From positions 3,297,501 through 3,361,500 of the forward strand of contig NZ_CP009283.1 of the NCBI RefSeq assembly GCF_000758625.1: a DNA stretch of 64,000 bases. The letters run 5' to 3'. The position numbers and the translations under genes are program-made. A model generated the notes under the pieces. The model saw only the letters and a program-made list of their open reading frames with translations. It ran no database searches and was not told where the DNA came from. The stretch is from Paenibacillus sp. FSL R7-0273 (GTDB lineage Bacteria > Bacillota > Bacilli > Paenibacillales > Paenibacillaceae). Positions 51,694 to 60,706 of this stretch are shown here, piece by piece. Each line of letters starts with the position of its first letter. Positions within the stretch are counted from its first letter, which is position 1.

Positions 51694-53015
51694 AGCAGCA
51701 GGATAATCGGGAGAATTTTCTGCATGAGGTATGCAGAGAAATTAAAGCAAAGGAGATGCACGCGGACATCCGCCGGGAATTGGCAGGGCATCTTGAGGAT
51801 CTGATCGAAGAAAAGCAAAGCAAGGGAATGTCCGAAGAACAGGCTATATCTGAAGCCATCCGCCAAATGGGTGATCCCCAAACGCTCGGTAAAGGTTTAC
51901 ACAAAATTCACCGGCCCAAAACGCCGTGGAGTCTGATTAGTGCTTTACTAATATTTTCCGCAATTAGCCTGACTGGATTAAGTTCTGTGGAAGCGGCCGG
52001 TGCATTACCGCAACCTGATTTCAATCTTGTCAGGAATCAGATGATCTATCTGCTGCTGGGCTGTCTGATTATGTGTGGAATGTACTTCATTGATTTCCGC
52101 AAGCTGCAAAGAGGAGTGTGGTGGCTGTATGGAGGTGCAATTGCCGGAATAGTATATAGTGTGCTGTATGGCTTTTCGGCTGGAGGCAGCAGGTATTTTC
52201 TGGCCAAGGGAGGCTTCGCAATTGATTTCATATCTTACAGTCCTTACATACTGCTGATTGGACTTGCCGGAATTTTATCACAAACTAAAACAGCTGTGAA
52301 CATAAATAAGCTAAGAGGAGTATGGATTGATCTCACAGTACTGTTCATTCCAGTATGTGCCTTTTGGTGGGCGGGAGTATGGCCTGAGCTATTAACTTAT
52401 CTAATCTGTGCACTTGTGCTTTACACCTGGATTACCGGAGCCTGGCTTCGTTCTATTATTGCAGGCGGACTGATCCTGATCTCCGGTACAGCATACGTCT
52501 GGAATAATCAGCAAATCCGGCAGCGGATCACCGGAGCGTTTAATCATACGCTTGATCCTGACGGCAGCGGGTATGTGTATAAGGTACTAAATGAAACGTT
52601 TGCAGCAGCGGGCTGGCGCGGGCACGGGTTCGGAGCGAGGCTGGAGAGTCTTCCGTATCTCTATACCGATATGCTGCCGGCCTATCTGATTAATTGCTTT
52701 GGCTGGAGTGGAGGCTTACTGCTAATTGCAGCAGCTGTGTGGTTTTTTATCCGGCTGTTCTCCGCCTTCAAGGCAGTAAGGGAGCCGTATGGACGGGCCG
52801 TAATTCTGGTTTTATCGTTGATGCTGGCGCTAAGGATTGCCTATGGTTTGAGTATAATAAGTGGTAAAATGGTGCTGACAAGCCTTCCGTTTCCTTTTCT
52901 GAATTACGGTAATCATGTACTGATAGAATTTGCCGTGCTGGGTCTGCTTATGGGCATTTACCGGCGGAAGGATATTATACCTGCACAGGAGAATGAAAGG
53001 GGAGCAGCCGCTTAA
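51690..53015 (+). CDS. HAAS-domain FtsW/RodA-like (SEDS) membrane protein, apparent CTG start
   Basis: A 441-residue protein. Residues 1-75 form a HAAS-type helical prefix (FLHEVCREIKAKEMHADIRRELAGHLEDLIEEKQ...ISEAIRQMGDP), and the rest has about 9-10 membrane segments resembling FtsW/RodA/SpoVE, with a late loop DPDGSGYVYKVLNETFAAAGWRGHGFGARL. SEDS proteins polymerise glycan strands; whether this divergent one is active is unclear. No ATG, GTG or TTG precedes the HAAS domain in frame. CTG 51690, nine bases after AAGGAGG and overlapping the padR stop as CTGA, is the best start; ATG 51756 would truncate the domain. Confidence 0.78.
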   Translation: MKQQDNRENFLHEVCREIKAKEMHADIRRELAGHLEDLIEEKQSKGMSEEQAISEAIRQMGDPQTLGKGLHKIHRPKTPWSLISALLIFSAISLTGLSSVEAAGALPQPDFNLVRNQMIYLLLGCLIMCGMYFIDFRKLQRGVWWLYGGAIAGIVYSVLYGFSAGGSRYFLAKGGFAIDFISYSPYILLIGLAGILSQTKTAVNINKLRGVWIDLTVLFIPVCAFWWAGVWPELLTYLICALVLYTWITGAWLRSIIAGGLILISGTAYVWNNQQIRQRITGAFNHTLDPDGSGYVYKVLNETFAAAGWRGHGFGARLESLPYLYTDMLPAYLINCFGWSGGLLLIAAAVWFFIRLFSAFKAVREPYGRAVILVLSLMLALRIAYGLSIISGKMVLTSLPFPFLNYGNHVLIEFAVLGLLMGIYRRKDIIPAQENERGAAA

Positions 53016-53785
53016 TGAGGGAGACAAGGCCAGCACGAGGCTGGTTACTGGCAGCAGTCATGCTGATCTGCGGCGGTGCAGTCCTGTATACGGACTACCA
53101 AGCTGCCGCACAGGCCGCAACCGGCCAGGATACAGCATGGAAACCGGCGATCAACAACGTGATGAAGAAGAATAAACTGCCATCCGGATTCGTCTACCTC
53201 GATGAAGTGATCCCGGAAGCTCAGTATCAGATCAGATACTATGGCAAATATAATTTTACAGGTGCACCCGTCAGCGGGTATAAGGCACCCCTGGCAATCG
53301 CGACCTCCAAAGCGGCAACCGCCCTGAAAAAGGTGAGTGAGGATTTGTCAGCCAAAGGATATATTCTGAGAATCTACGATGCCTACCGTCCGCAAAAGGC
53401 TGTTAACCGGTTTGTTGCGTGGTCCCGGGATGCTTCGGATATTATCAATAAGCAGCTCTATTATCCGGAGCTCGATAAGCAGAACCTGTTTCAGCTTGGA
53501 TTTATTTCGAAGAAATCAGGGCATTCCCGGGGAAGTACGGTCGATCTGACGCTGGCCGACAAAAAAACGGGCACCCTTGTCGATATGGGCAGCCCGTATG
53601 ATTTTTTCGGTGAAATTTCTTACTATAATACTACCCTGGTCAGCACCGCCCAGCACCAGAACCGTAAAATCCTGAAGGATGCGATGGTCAAGCAGGGCTT
53701 TAAGCCGTATGCCAAGGAATGGTGGCATTTTACGCTGATCAATGAGCCTTATCCGGCCAAATATTTTGATTTTAATGTAGAGTAG
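53015..53785 (+). CDS. D-alanyl-D-alanine dipeptidase, VanX/DdpX type (M15D)
   Basis: A 256-residue zinc peptidase with an N-terminal membrane anchor or signal (GWLLAAVMLICGGAVLY), so it acts outside the membrane. The active-site motifs are intact: RIYDAYRPQKAV, the zinc ligands in SGHSRGSTVDLTL (SxHxxGxAxD type) and EWWHFTL (ExxWH). VanX enzymes hydrolyse D-Ala-D-Ala; secreted relatives trim wall peptides or recycle dipeptides. Its start shares one base with the SEDS gene stop. With PadR and the SEDS-like protein it forms a wall-related operon. Confidence 0.9.
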   Translation: MRETRPARGWLLAAVMLICGGAVLYTDYQAAAQAATGQDTAWKPAINNVMKKNKLPSGFVYLDEVIPEAQYQIRYYGKYNFTGAPVSGYKAPLAIATSKAATALKKVSEDLSAKGYILRIYDAYRPQKAVNRFVAWSRDASDIINKQLYYPELDKQNLFQLGFISKKSGHSRGSTVDLTLADKKTGTLVDMGSPYDFFGEISYYNTTLVSTAQHQNRKILKDAMVKQGFKPYAKEWWHFTLINEPYPAKYFDFNVE

Positions 53786-53816
53786 AACTTATCTTAATAT
53801 AAGAGCAGCAGAGATA

Positions 53817-54824
53817 CTATCTGGACATTAATACTGGAAGCTCCTCGAGCAGACGGGTCCGGGTTATCAGATCATCAAAGTTCCATTTGCTGTCAGTAAC
53901 GTACACATGGCCATTCTTCACCGCAGGGATGGTCTTCCAGATCGGCCCTTCCATTAATTCCTGCACGGCGGCGGAGGTTTCCGCCGTCTCATCACCGAGC
54001 ACAAACACCTCGTCACCGGCATATTCAGCCAGAACCTCGGCGGATATTTCTGCGAACCGCTCGTCCTTGTCAATCATCTCCTGAACTTTAGAGGCGGGTT
54101 TGAAGCCCAGCATATCGTACAGCGACACTGAAATCCCCTGATGACCCATCACATAAAGCGTCTTACCGAGCTGCAGATAGATTGTAGCCGTGTCACCGGA
54201 GCCGGGGTCCAGCTTGAGCTGATCTTTGACATCCGCAGCTTTTGCTTCATATTCTGCAATCTTTAGATCTGCTACGCTCTCCATACCCAGTACAGTAGCA
54301 ATCATCTTAAGGCGCTCATAGGTGCCGCCTTCCCCGATTACAACCGTAGGGGCAATTGCGGCTGCCGATTCGATTCCTGATTCATCCCAGTCATTAAACA
54401 GAATGAGGTCAGGATCAAGGGCTACAATTTTTTCAAGTGACGGGGGATACCCGACATCCTCAATGCCTTTGAGCAGGTCCGGGTAGGCTACCTGTGTCCC
54501 GATAACACTGAGACTGGCTCCGATGGGCTTTATGCCCAGGGCGAGCAGATCGCCGGGATCACTGCCGATATAGACAATCCGCTGCGGATGAACCGGAATG
54601 TCAGTCTGACGGCCTTTTGCATCTGTAAAGCTCCGGGAATCGCCAGCAGCAGAGGCTTGCGCTGTGGCAGCAGCGGCCGGTTCAGCAGTCTGTGCCGGAG
54701 TTGCAGTAGCGGATGCCTCAGCATTCCCGGCACTGTTATTGGCGCTGCTGCCGCAGGCAGCCAGCACAAGAACGAGGAGAATCGTGCTGCAAAGCAATGA
54801 TAGGTAACTTTTTAATGTGAACAT
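53817..54824 (-). CDS. Iron-siderophore ABC transporter substrate-binding lipoprotein
   Basis: A 335-residue lipoprotein with signal peptide and lipobox (LAAC, Cys about residue 24), an Ala/Thr-rich linker, and a FecB/FepB-type binding fold (TDIPVHPQRIVYIGSDPGDLLALGIKPIGAS; PDLILFND; PAVKNGHVYVTD). It is preceded by an almost perfect Fur box, so it is expressed under iron starvation. No permease or ATPase gene lies beside it, so it must work with a transporter encoded elsewhere. Confidence 0.9.
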   Translation of the reverse strand: MFTLKSYLSLLCSTILLVLVLAACGSSANNSAGNAEASATATPAQTAEPAAAATAQASAAGDSRSFTDAKGRQTDIPVHPQRIVYIGSDPGDLLALGIKPIGASLSVIGTQVAYPDLLKGIEDVGYPPSLEKIVALDPDLILFNDWDESGIESAAAIAPTVVIGEGGTYERLKMIATVLGMESVADLKIAEYEAKAADVKDQLKLDPGSGDTATIYLQLGKTLYVMGHQGISVSLYDMLGFKPASKVQEMIDKDERFAEISAEVLAEYAGDEVFVLGDETAETSAAVQELMEGPIWKTIPAVKNGHVYVTDSKWNFDDLITRTRLLEELPVLMSR

Positions 54825-54843
54825 GTTAAACCCCTCTCTATTT

Positions 54844-54862
54844 AATAATGATAATCATTATC
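54844..54862 (-). promoter_or_regulatory. Fur box
   Basis: AATAATGATAATCATTATC matches the 19-bp Fur consensus at 18 of 19 positions and sits directly upstream of the siderophore-binding protein gene. Confidence 0.92.
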
Positions 54863-55064
54863 ACTATTGCTGGATATGAATTTACCATATCTGTTTTCTT
54901 TGCACAAGACACTTGTCCCTAAAGAATATAATCTTTATGCCAATCAGAGCTTGTTTTACATAAAACAGGTTATTACTGGCAGCAAATCGGTTATTGTTAA
55001 CTATAAGACTATTCCCTGCAGTCAGCGTGCATAATAATTCTAATACAGGAGAGGTGTGATCGGG

Positions 55065-55832
55065 ATGAAGAGCAAAGTCGCAGCTGTTATCCTTAGTATT
55101 CTGTTATTGGCAGCAGGAACAGGGATATGGACAGTAAATGAGGCAAAAGCAGCCGCAGGCCTGAGTGTTGTTGTTAACGGACAAGCCGTGCAGCTGGCAG
55201 ATTCGTCTACTTACAAGAACGGTACAAATGTATTGGTACCCTTGCGTGAGGTTGCTGAGGCGCTGAAATACAAAATCACCTATAAAGGCAGTACGGGTAC
55301 GGTTCAGCTCAGCCGTGCAGCAGAAATAATTGAATTCCGGCTGGGCAACAAGGAAATTATTCTGGCCGACAAGCAAAAGGTAGCATATGAAGGCACGATT
55401 GAGACTAGACAGGGTAGGCTGTATGTACCGCTGTCTTTTCTAACCTCTCTTGGACTGGTTGCCGGTTATAATCCGTTAAGTAATCTGGCAGAGATTTATT
55501 CGCCTGAGGTAACGGCGGGAGCGGTAACCACATTGCTCGCGACAGGACAGTATGAGGAGCTGCAGAAAAGATATATCAGCGGCGGCAGCCAGACTGCTGA
55601 CCTGCCTCTGATCCGCCAGAGCTGGGAGCAGGTGGCGGGCACCGCGGGAAATTATATGGGAGTAAAATCTGCAGTGAGCACCTGGAAGGACGATGCCTTC
55701 ATTATTGAGAGCACCTTGGCATTTTCATCATCAGAAGCAGTATTGACGCTGATTGTCGATAATACCGGTAAATTGACTGCGCTGAAGCTTGCGCCTGCGG
55801 CGGCTGAGAAGGCTCAGGCGAATCCGCATTAA
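55065..55832 (+). CDS. Secreted protein with copper-amine-oxidase-N (stalk) and DUF3887-like domains
   Basis: A 255-residue exported protein. A signal peptide (VAAVILSILLLAAGTGIWTVNEAKAAA) is followed by the copper amine oxidase N-terminal or stalk domain (VVVNGQAVQLADSSTYKNGTNVLVPLREVAEAL; GRLYVPLSFLTSLG), very common in Paenibacillus surface proteins. The C-terminal half (TTLLATGQYEELQKRYI onwards) resembles DUF3887. Neither part is catalytic here. ATG 55065 is preferred over GTG 55056, which lies nearly on the GGAGAGG site. Confidence 0.83.
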   Translation: MKSKVAAVILSILLLAAGTGIWTVNEAKAAAGLSVVVNGQAVQLADSSTYKNGTNVLVPLREVAEALKYKITYKGSTGTVQLSRAAEIIEFRLGNKEIILADKQKVAYEGTIETRQGRLYVPLSFLTSLGLVAGYNPLSNLAEIYSPEVTAGAVTTLLATGQYEELQKRYISGGSQTADLPLIRQSWEQVAGTAGNYMGVKSAVSTWKDDAFIIESTLAFSSSEAVLTLIVDNTGKLTALKLAPAAAEKAQANPH

Positions 55833-55857
55833 TTAATTCTTATCTGGATAGCTAACA

Positions 55858-55891
55858 AAACAGCCCCGGTGGCTTCATGCCGGGGCTGTTT
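55858..55891. terminator. Bidirectional terminator
   Basis: AAACAGCCCCGG and CCGGGGCTGTTT form a perfect 12-bp stem with a ten-base loop. It lies between the convergent stalk-domain and EamA genes and can serve both. Confidence 0.85.
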
Positions 55892-55901
55892 GTGTATCCG
55901 T

Positions 55902-56813
55902 CTATAAATCGGCCCTGCGCTTCCTGAAGCTGCGCAGCGGATGGTGAACTGCGGGCATTTTGCCAAGCAACTCAGATGCGACAATACCCAGCATTACCAG
56001 CGCAGCACCGGCATACCCCTGCATCGACAGCTGCTCCCCCGCGAACCAGTAGCCGAAGAAAGCTGCGAATACCGGCTCCAGGGAGAAGATCAGTCCGGTT
56101 CGGGTCGGAGTAGTGAACTTCTGGGCAACAGGCTGAAGGATGAAACCGCAGGCGCTGCAGAGAATGCCAAGGGCCAGAATGGCGATCCAGCCGGGCATCG
56201 AGGAGGGAAATGCAGGTGTCTCAAAAATAATTGAGAAAACCAGCGCATAGCCTCCGGCGAAGCCAAGCTGCAGGATACCGATATTCAGTGAGTCGCAGCT
56301 TTTGACCGCTTTAGACGTGACAAGAATCTGCACGGCATAGAAGAGGGCTGCCAGAATGCAGAGGAAATCGCCGGGCTGTATACTCAGTGAGGTATTAAGC
56401 GTGAGCAGCCCGATGCCTGCGATTGCGAGTGCAGTGCCGAAAACCTGCGGCGGGGCGACCTTTTTGCGGAAGACCAGGACCTCAAGCAGCGGCACAAACA
56501 CAACGGTCAGCGCAACCAGAAAACCGGCGTTCGAGGTTGTGGTCGTTTGCAGTCCGAAGGTAATGCAGGTGAACACGCCAAACAGCAGGGCACCCAGCAG
56601 AGCCCCGTATTGTAATGTACGGAGATTGATGCTGCGCAGCCTTTTATGGAATAGTGCAGCCGCAAGTACAAAGGCGAGACCGAAGCGCAGGGCGATCAGG
56701 TTAAATTCTCCCAGGGAACCAAGACCCATTTTCATAAAAATGTAGGAGGAGCCCCAAAACAGCGTTACCATTAAGAGCAGCAGCTCGGCCTTAAGCGGCT
56801 TCATTCGTATCAT
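55902..56813 (-). CDS. EamA/DMT family transporter
   Basis: A 303-residue membrane protein with ten hydrophobic segments in two EamA repeats. The first repeat opens LLLLMVTLFWGSSYIFMKMGL and the second FLCILAALFYAVQILVTSKAV, both typical of drug/metabolite exporters. Start ATG 56813 is chosen because AAAAAGG lies six bases upstream in the minus strand; ATGs further upstream would only add a polar tail. It is divergent from a LysR regulator, its likely controller. The substrate is unknown. Confidence 0.87.
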   Translation of the reverse strand: MIRMKPLKAELLLLMVTLFWGSSYIFMKMGLGSLGEFNLIALRFGLAFVLAAALFHKRLRSINLRTLQYGALLGALLFGVFTCITFGLQTTTTSNAGFLVALTVVFVPLLEVLVFRKKVAPPQVFGTALAIAGIGLLTLNTSLSIQPGDFLCILAALFYAVQILVTSKAVKSCDSLNIGILQLGFAGGYALVFSIIFETPAFPSSMPGWIAILALGILCSACGFILQPVAQKFTTPTRTGLIFSLEPVFAAFFGYWFAGEQLSMQGYAGAALVMLGIVASELLGKMPAVHHPLRSFRKRRADL

Positions 56814-56929
56814 CAGCATCCTTTTTCTTATCATGTGATTATAGTATAATACTGCCAAATACATAAGGTAACTGAATGTTTATCATGGAATACATGAGGA
56901 TAATTCATGTAACTGCAGGAGCTGATAAA

Positions 56930-57796
56930 TTGAGTCTTACAAAATATGAGGTGTTCTTGACTGTCGTGGAGCTGGGCAGTTTAACACGAGCAGCAGAGGC
57001 ACTGGGCTTTACCCAATCGGGAATCAGCCACACGATCAGCAGTCTGGAGAATGAATTCGGTTTTACTCTGCTGGTGAGGAGCCGTTCAGGAGTCAGGCTG
57101 ACGGTTAACGGGGAGCAGGTGGTGCCGGCGATGCGGGAAATCCTTAAGTGGAATGAGCAGCTGAAGCAGCAGGTGGCTGATATTCACGGGCTGGAGACCG
57201 GTACGATAACTATTGGTACCTTTACCAGTGTATCGGTACACTGGCTGCCCGGGATGATCAAGGAATTCCGCAGGGAGTACCCGTATATTGAATTTAAGCT
57301 AATGGATGGCGGGTATTACGAAATTGAGCAGTGGATTGATGCAGGCATTGTTGACTGCGGCTTTATCTCCCTGCCGACACGCGATAAATTCGAGGTGTTT
57401 CCGCTGAAGCAGGACAGGATGCTTGCAGTTCTTTCCAGGGAACATCCATTATCCGGAGCACCGTATATGCCGCTTGCTCAGATTGCCCATGAGGATTTCA
57501 TTATCCAGAAGCCCGGCTCAGATTATGACGCCCGGCGTGTACTGGACAAGGCGGGAATAAAAGCGAATATAAAATTTACAGCAGGGGATGATTCGGCGAT
57601 TATTGCGATGGTGGAAAACGGGCTGGGCATCAGCATTTTGCCGGAGATGATTATCACCCGCCAGAATCACAACGTAGCCATGCTTGAGCTGGAGGAGCGG
57701 AGCTTCCGTTCGCTGGGGATAGCTGTACATTCGCTGAAGGACGCTTCACCTGCTACACGGCGGTTTTTGAAGCATGTACAGGAGTGGCTGAAATAA
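56930..57796 (+). CDS. LysR family transcriptional regulator
   Basis: A 288-residue LysR regulator. The N-terminal helix-turn-helix is SLTKYEVFLTVVELGSLTRAAEALGFTQSGISHTISSLENEFGFTLLVR, and the effector domain starts near residue 90 (GTITIGTFTSVSVHWLPGMIKEFRREYP). TTG 56930 has CAGGAG eight bases ahead and gives the family N-terminus; ATG 56876 adds an unrelated tail. It probably controls the divergent EamA transporter; the inducer is unknown. Confidence 0.9.
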   Translation: MSLTKYEVFLTVVELGSLTRAAEALGFTQSGISHTISSLENEFGFTLLVRSRSGVRLTVNGEQVVPAMREILKWNEQLKQQVADIHGLETGTITIGTFTSVSVHWLPGMIKEFRREYPYIEFKLMDGGYYEIEQWIDAGIVDCGFISLPTRDKFEVFPLKQDRMLAVLSREHPLSGAPYMPLAQIAHEDFIIQKPGSDYDARRVLDKAGIKANIKFTAGDDSAIIAMVENGLGISILPEMIITRQNHNVAMLELEERSFRSLGIAVHSLKDASPATRRFLKHVQEWLK

Positions 57797-57829
57797 TGTA
57801 CGGACAGAATTCGTAATAGGGAGGCTGAA

Positions 57830-59347
57830 ATGACTATTAATAAAGATATACTGCGTGCAAAAGCTATGGAAATGTTCGCTATTCCCGGCCATTACAGGCT
57901 GGTTGCGGAGGATGATACACCTGCCGGACAGCCTGTGAACCGGACTTTTGTCTGGGAGGACCCTGAGAGTCCGGAGACAGCAGTTGAAATCGGGCTGGAT
58001 TTGGCTACCGGTGCTCTTGTCAACGCGGATGTAAAGACCCTTTTCTGCAAGGGGTTTCTGAGCCAGGCAGCTGTAAGCAGCCCAGAACTTGCCAGGGAAA
58101 TGGCAGACGGCTTCGTGGCTCATTATGTGCGGGAAGCGGATCATTATTCTTGGATTGAGACACTTCATAGCACAGGCTACAGGTTTGCCTACAGAGAAGA
58201 AGCAGGCGGCCTGCCGCTGCCGTATACCGGCTGTGAGATTGTTCTGGATCAGCAAATGGAAAATATCCGTTACAGGTACCACCGTAGAGTTGCTCCGCTT
58301 CCGGAATGGCCGTCAAGGATTCTGCAGCAGCATTTAATAATGGATCAGATACTGGACCAAAGCCGGATGGAGCTCCAGATCGCTGCCATTCCAGCGCAAA
58401 GCGGAGACATGGAGGCAGAATTCCGGCTCGTTTATCAGCTGTTGTCCGGGATGTGGCTGATCGATGCGGTGACCGGCGAGGATCTATACGGAGCTGAGCA
58501 TTACGCCTTACCGCCAAGCTATCCGCTGATTCCGGGTAACAGTGAGAATACAAGAGTTAAATCTGAATCTAACGCGCTCCTTAATATTTCTGAATGGGAA
58601 AATCTGCTTGGAATTGCCCCAAATGAACTTGTGCTTGATAAAACAGAGGATGATGAGTGTCTGTATTTAACCTATAATCTAATAAGCATGAAGCCAGCCG
58701 GCCCAGAATCTACAACGCTCTCTTTGCACAATTACTTAAATAATAAATGGGCAGAAACAGTTAAACAGCGGAAAGCGCCGTACAGGCTGGAGATTGAAAA
58801 GACGACGGGAATGCTTCTGCGGTTTCACCGTTATGAAACGGGCAGGCAACCGCAGTCCGGAAGCCTGGGCCGCAAGGAATGCTGGCAAAAGGCAGAGCGG
58901 TTTCTGGGCAGTGTGTTTCCTGAATATGCGGCCTGGCTGCGGCTGGAGGAACCGGCAGATGCCGATCACAGTGAAGAGCGCAGCAGTGAATTATTCTGTT
59001 TGCCTGTTTACAGGGGAGATACACCTGCTCAGGGAGAACTGGTTATGGTCAATGTAAACACATCAACCGGGCAAGTTAGTCATTATAAAGGGACTTCAGG
59101 CTTAATGCTACAGCAGCTGAAGCAAGTGAGTCTGCACCCGGAGCTCAGTCCGGATGAAGCCCTGGAGGCCTGTAAAAACTCCCTTGAGCTCGAGCTCAAA
59201 TGGCAAAGGATGACTGACCTGGACAATAATCAGTTCTGTTACCGGCTGATTTATGGACTCAGTGCTCTTCAGGATAAAGATGGATCACAGGCTGCCGGTA
59301 TACAGAAACAACGATATGTTGATGCCCTCACCGGAGCCCTTGTTTAG
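57830..59347 (+). CDS. YcdB/YcdC-like repeat protein, no signal peptide
   Basis: A 505-residue protein with PepSY-like YcdB/YcdC repeats: segments such as VEIGLDLATGALVNADV, YRLEIEKTTGMLLRFHRYE and VNVNTSTGQVSHYKG recur with a strand-TG-strand pattern. Known members are usually exported; this one has no signal peptide or membrane segment, so it appears cytoplasmic or uses another route. The start has AGGGAGG upstream. It lies 33 bases after the LysR gene and could be read through from it. Function is unknown. Confidence 0.65.
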   Translation: MTINKDILRAKAMEMFAIPGHYRLVAEDDTPAGQPVNRTFVWEDPESPETAVEIGLDLATGALVNADVKTLFCKGFLSQAAVSSPELAREMADGFVAHYVREADHYSWIETLHSTGYRFAYREEAGGLPLPYTGCEIVLDQQMENIRYRYHRRVAPLPEWPSRILQQHLIMDQILDQSRMELQIAAIPAQSGDMEAEFRLVYQLLSGMWLIDAVTGEDLYGAEHYALPPSYPLIPGNSENTRVKSESNALLNISEWENLLGIAPNELVLDKTEDDECLYLTYNLISMKPAGPESTTLSLHNYLNNKWAETVKQRKAPYRLEIEKTTGMLLRFHRYETGRQPQSGSLGRKECWQKAERFLGSVFPEYAAWLRLEEPADADHSEERSSELFCLPVYRGDTPAQGELVMVNVNTSTGQVSHYKGTSGLMLQQLKQVSLHPELSPDEALEACKNSLELELKWQRMTDLDNNQFCYRLIYGLSALQDKDGSQAAGIQKQRYVDALTGALV

Positions 59348-59464
59348 GGATGGAGCGGAGGGGGAGAATTCCGGAGATGCAAGGTGAATTCCATAGAATC
59401 AGAATGTTTATGGTACAATAATAGAAGTTTTACATGAAAGCGAATTCATTCAAGGAGGAGTATG

Positions 59465-60625
59465 ATGAAACAGCTTCGCATTGGAATGATCGGGTACAAG
59501 TTTATGGGTAAGGCACACAGTAATGCATACCGCAGTCTGCCGATGTTTTTTCCGCAGGCGCTGAAGCCGGAGATGGCAGTGATCTGCGGCCGTAATGAAG
59601 AGGCGGTATCCGCGGCGGCCGGCCAGCTGGGCTGGTCTGAGAGTGTAACGGACTGGCAGGAGCTGGTCTCAAGAGAAGATATTGACCTTATAGATATCAA
59701 TGCGCCAAGCAACGTCCATAAGGAAATCGCACTGGCGGCTGCGAAGGCGGGCAAGCATATTTTCTGCGAAAAGCCGCTCGCGCTGAATCTGGCAGATTCG
59801 CGTGAAATGCTGGAAGCAGCCGACGCAGCCGGGGTTAAGCATATGATCGGCTTCAATTACCGCTTCTCCCCGGCGGTGCGGCTGGCAAAGCGGCTGATTG
59901 ATAGCGGGAGGCTCGGGCAAATCTATCATTTCCGCGCCTGGTTTCTGCAGGACTGGATTCTGGATCCTGAATTTCCGCTTGTCTGGAGGCTGCAGAAGGA
60001 GGTCGCGGGCTCGGGTTCACACGGTGATCTGGGTGCCCATCTGATCGATCTGGCCCATTTCCTGGTCGGGAATGTCCAGGAGGTAATCGGCATGAGCGAA
60101 ACCTTCGTCAAGGAGCGTCCGCTGGCCTCGGAGATGACCGGACTTAGCGCAAGAGCAGGCAAGGATGCGCCGAGAGGTCCTGTCACTGTAGATGATGCGA
60201 CGCTGTTTCTGGCCCGTTTCACCGGCGGGGCTATCGGGAGCTTTGAGGCAACAAGGTTTGCTGCAGGACACCGTTCGACGAATGCTTTTGAAATCAACGG
60301 CAGCCTGGGCAGTGTAAAATTCGACTTTGAGCGGATGAACGAGCTGGAAGTCTATCTGACCTCCGATGCTGAGGATGTGCAGGGCTTCCGGCGTGTGCTT
60401 GCTACAGATCCGGCGCATGATTATGCGGAGGCCTGGTGGCCGCCTGGACATACAATCGGCTTCGAGCATACGTTCATCCATGAAATGCTGGAGCTGTCCT
60501 CCGCTATTGCCGAGGACCGTCAGCCTGAGCCTAATTTTAACGATGGTGTGAAGTGCCAGGCTGTACTGGAAGCGGTGGAGCGTTCCATTGAGGAGCGGCG
60601 CTGGGTTCAGATAACGGAGATGTAG
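59465..60625 (+). CDS. Gfo/Idh/MocA family oxidoreductase
   Basis: A 386-residue NAD(P)-dependent dehydrogenase of the glucose-fructose oxidoreductase / inositol dehydrogenase family. It has the Rossmann opening RIGMIGYKFMGKAHSNAY, the catalytic-site motif FCEKPLAL with its Lys, and GSHGDLGAHLIDLAHFLVG, where His and Asp complete the active site. AAGGAGG at 59452-59458 fits ATG 59465; ATG 59462 is an alternative. The substrate is probably a sugar or cyclitol but cannot be told from the sequence. Confidence 0.9.
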   Translation: MKQLRIGMIGYKFMGKAHSNAYRSLPMFFPQALKPEMAVICGRNEEAVSAAAGQLGWSESVTDWQELVSREDIDLIDINAPSNVHKEIALAAAKAGKHIFCEKPLALNLADSREMLEAADAAGVKHMIGFNYRFSPAVRLAKRLIDSGRLGQIYHFRAWFLQDWILDPEFPLVWRLQKEVAGSGSHGDLGAHLIDLAHFLVGNVQEVIGMSETFVKERPLASEMTGLSARAGKDAPRGPVTVDDATLFLARFTGGAIGSFEATRFAAGHRSTNAFEINGSLGSVKFDFERMNELEVYLTSDAEDVQGFRRVLATDPAHDYAEAWWPPGHTIGFEHTFIHEMLELSSAIAEDRQPEPNFNDGVKCQAVLEAVERSIEERRWVQITEM

Positions 60626-60706
60626 ACCTCTGCCTGTCATAACCAGCAACCTTTCCCTGCTTCTGCGCGTTTAGAAAAGTAGAAACTTATGGAAAGGAGG
60701 CTGAAT

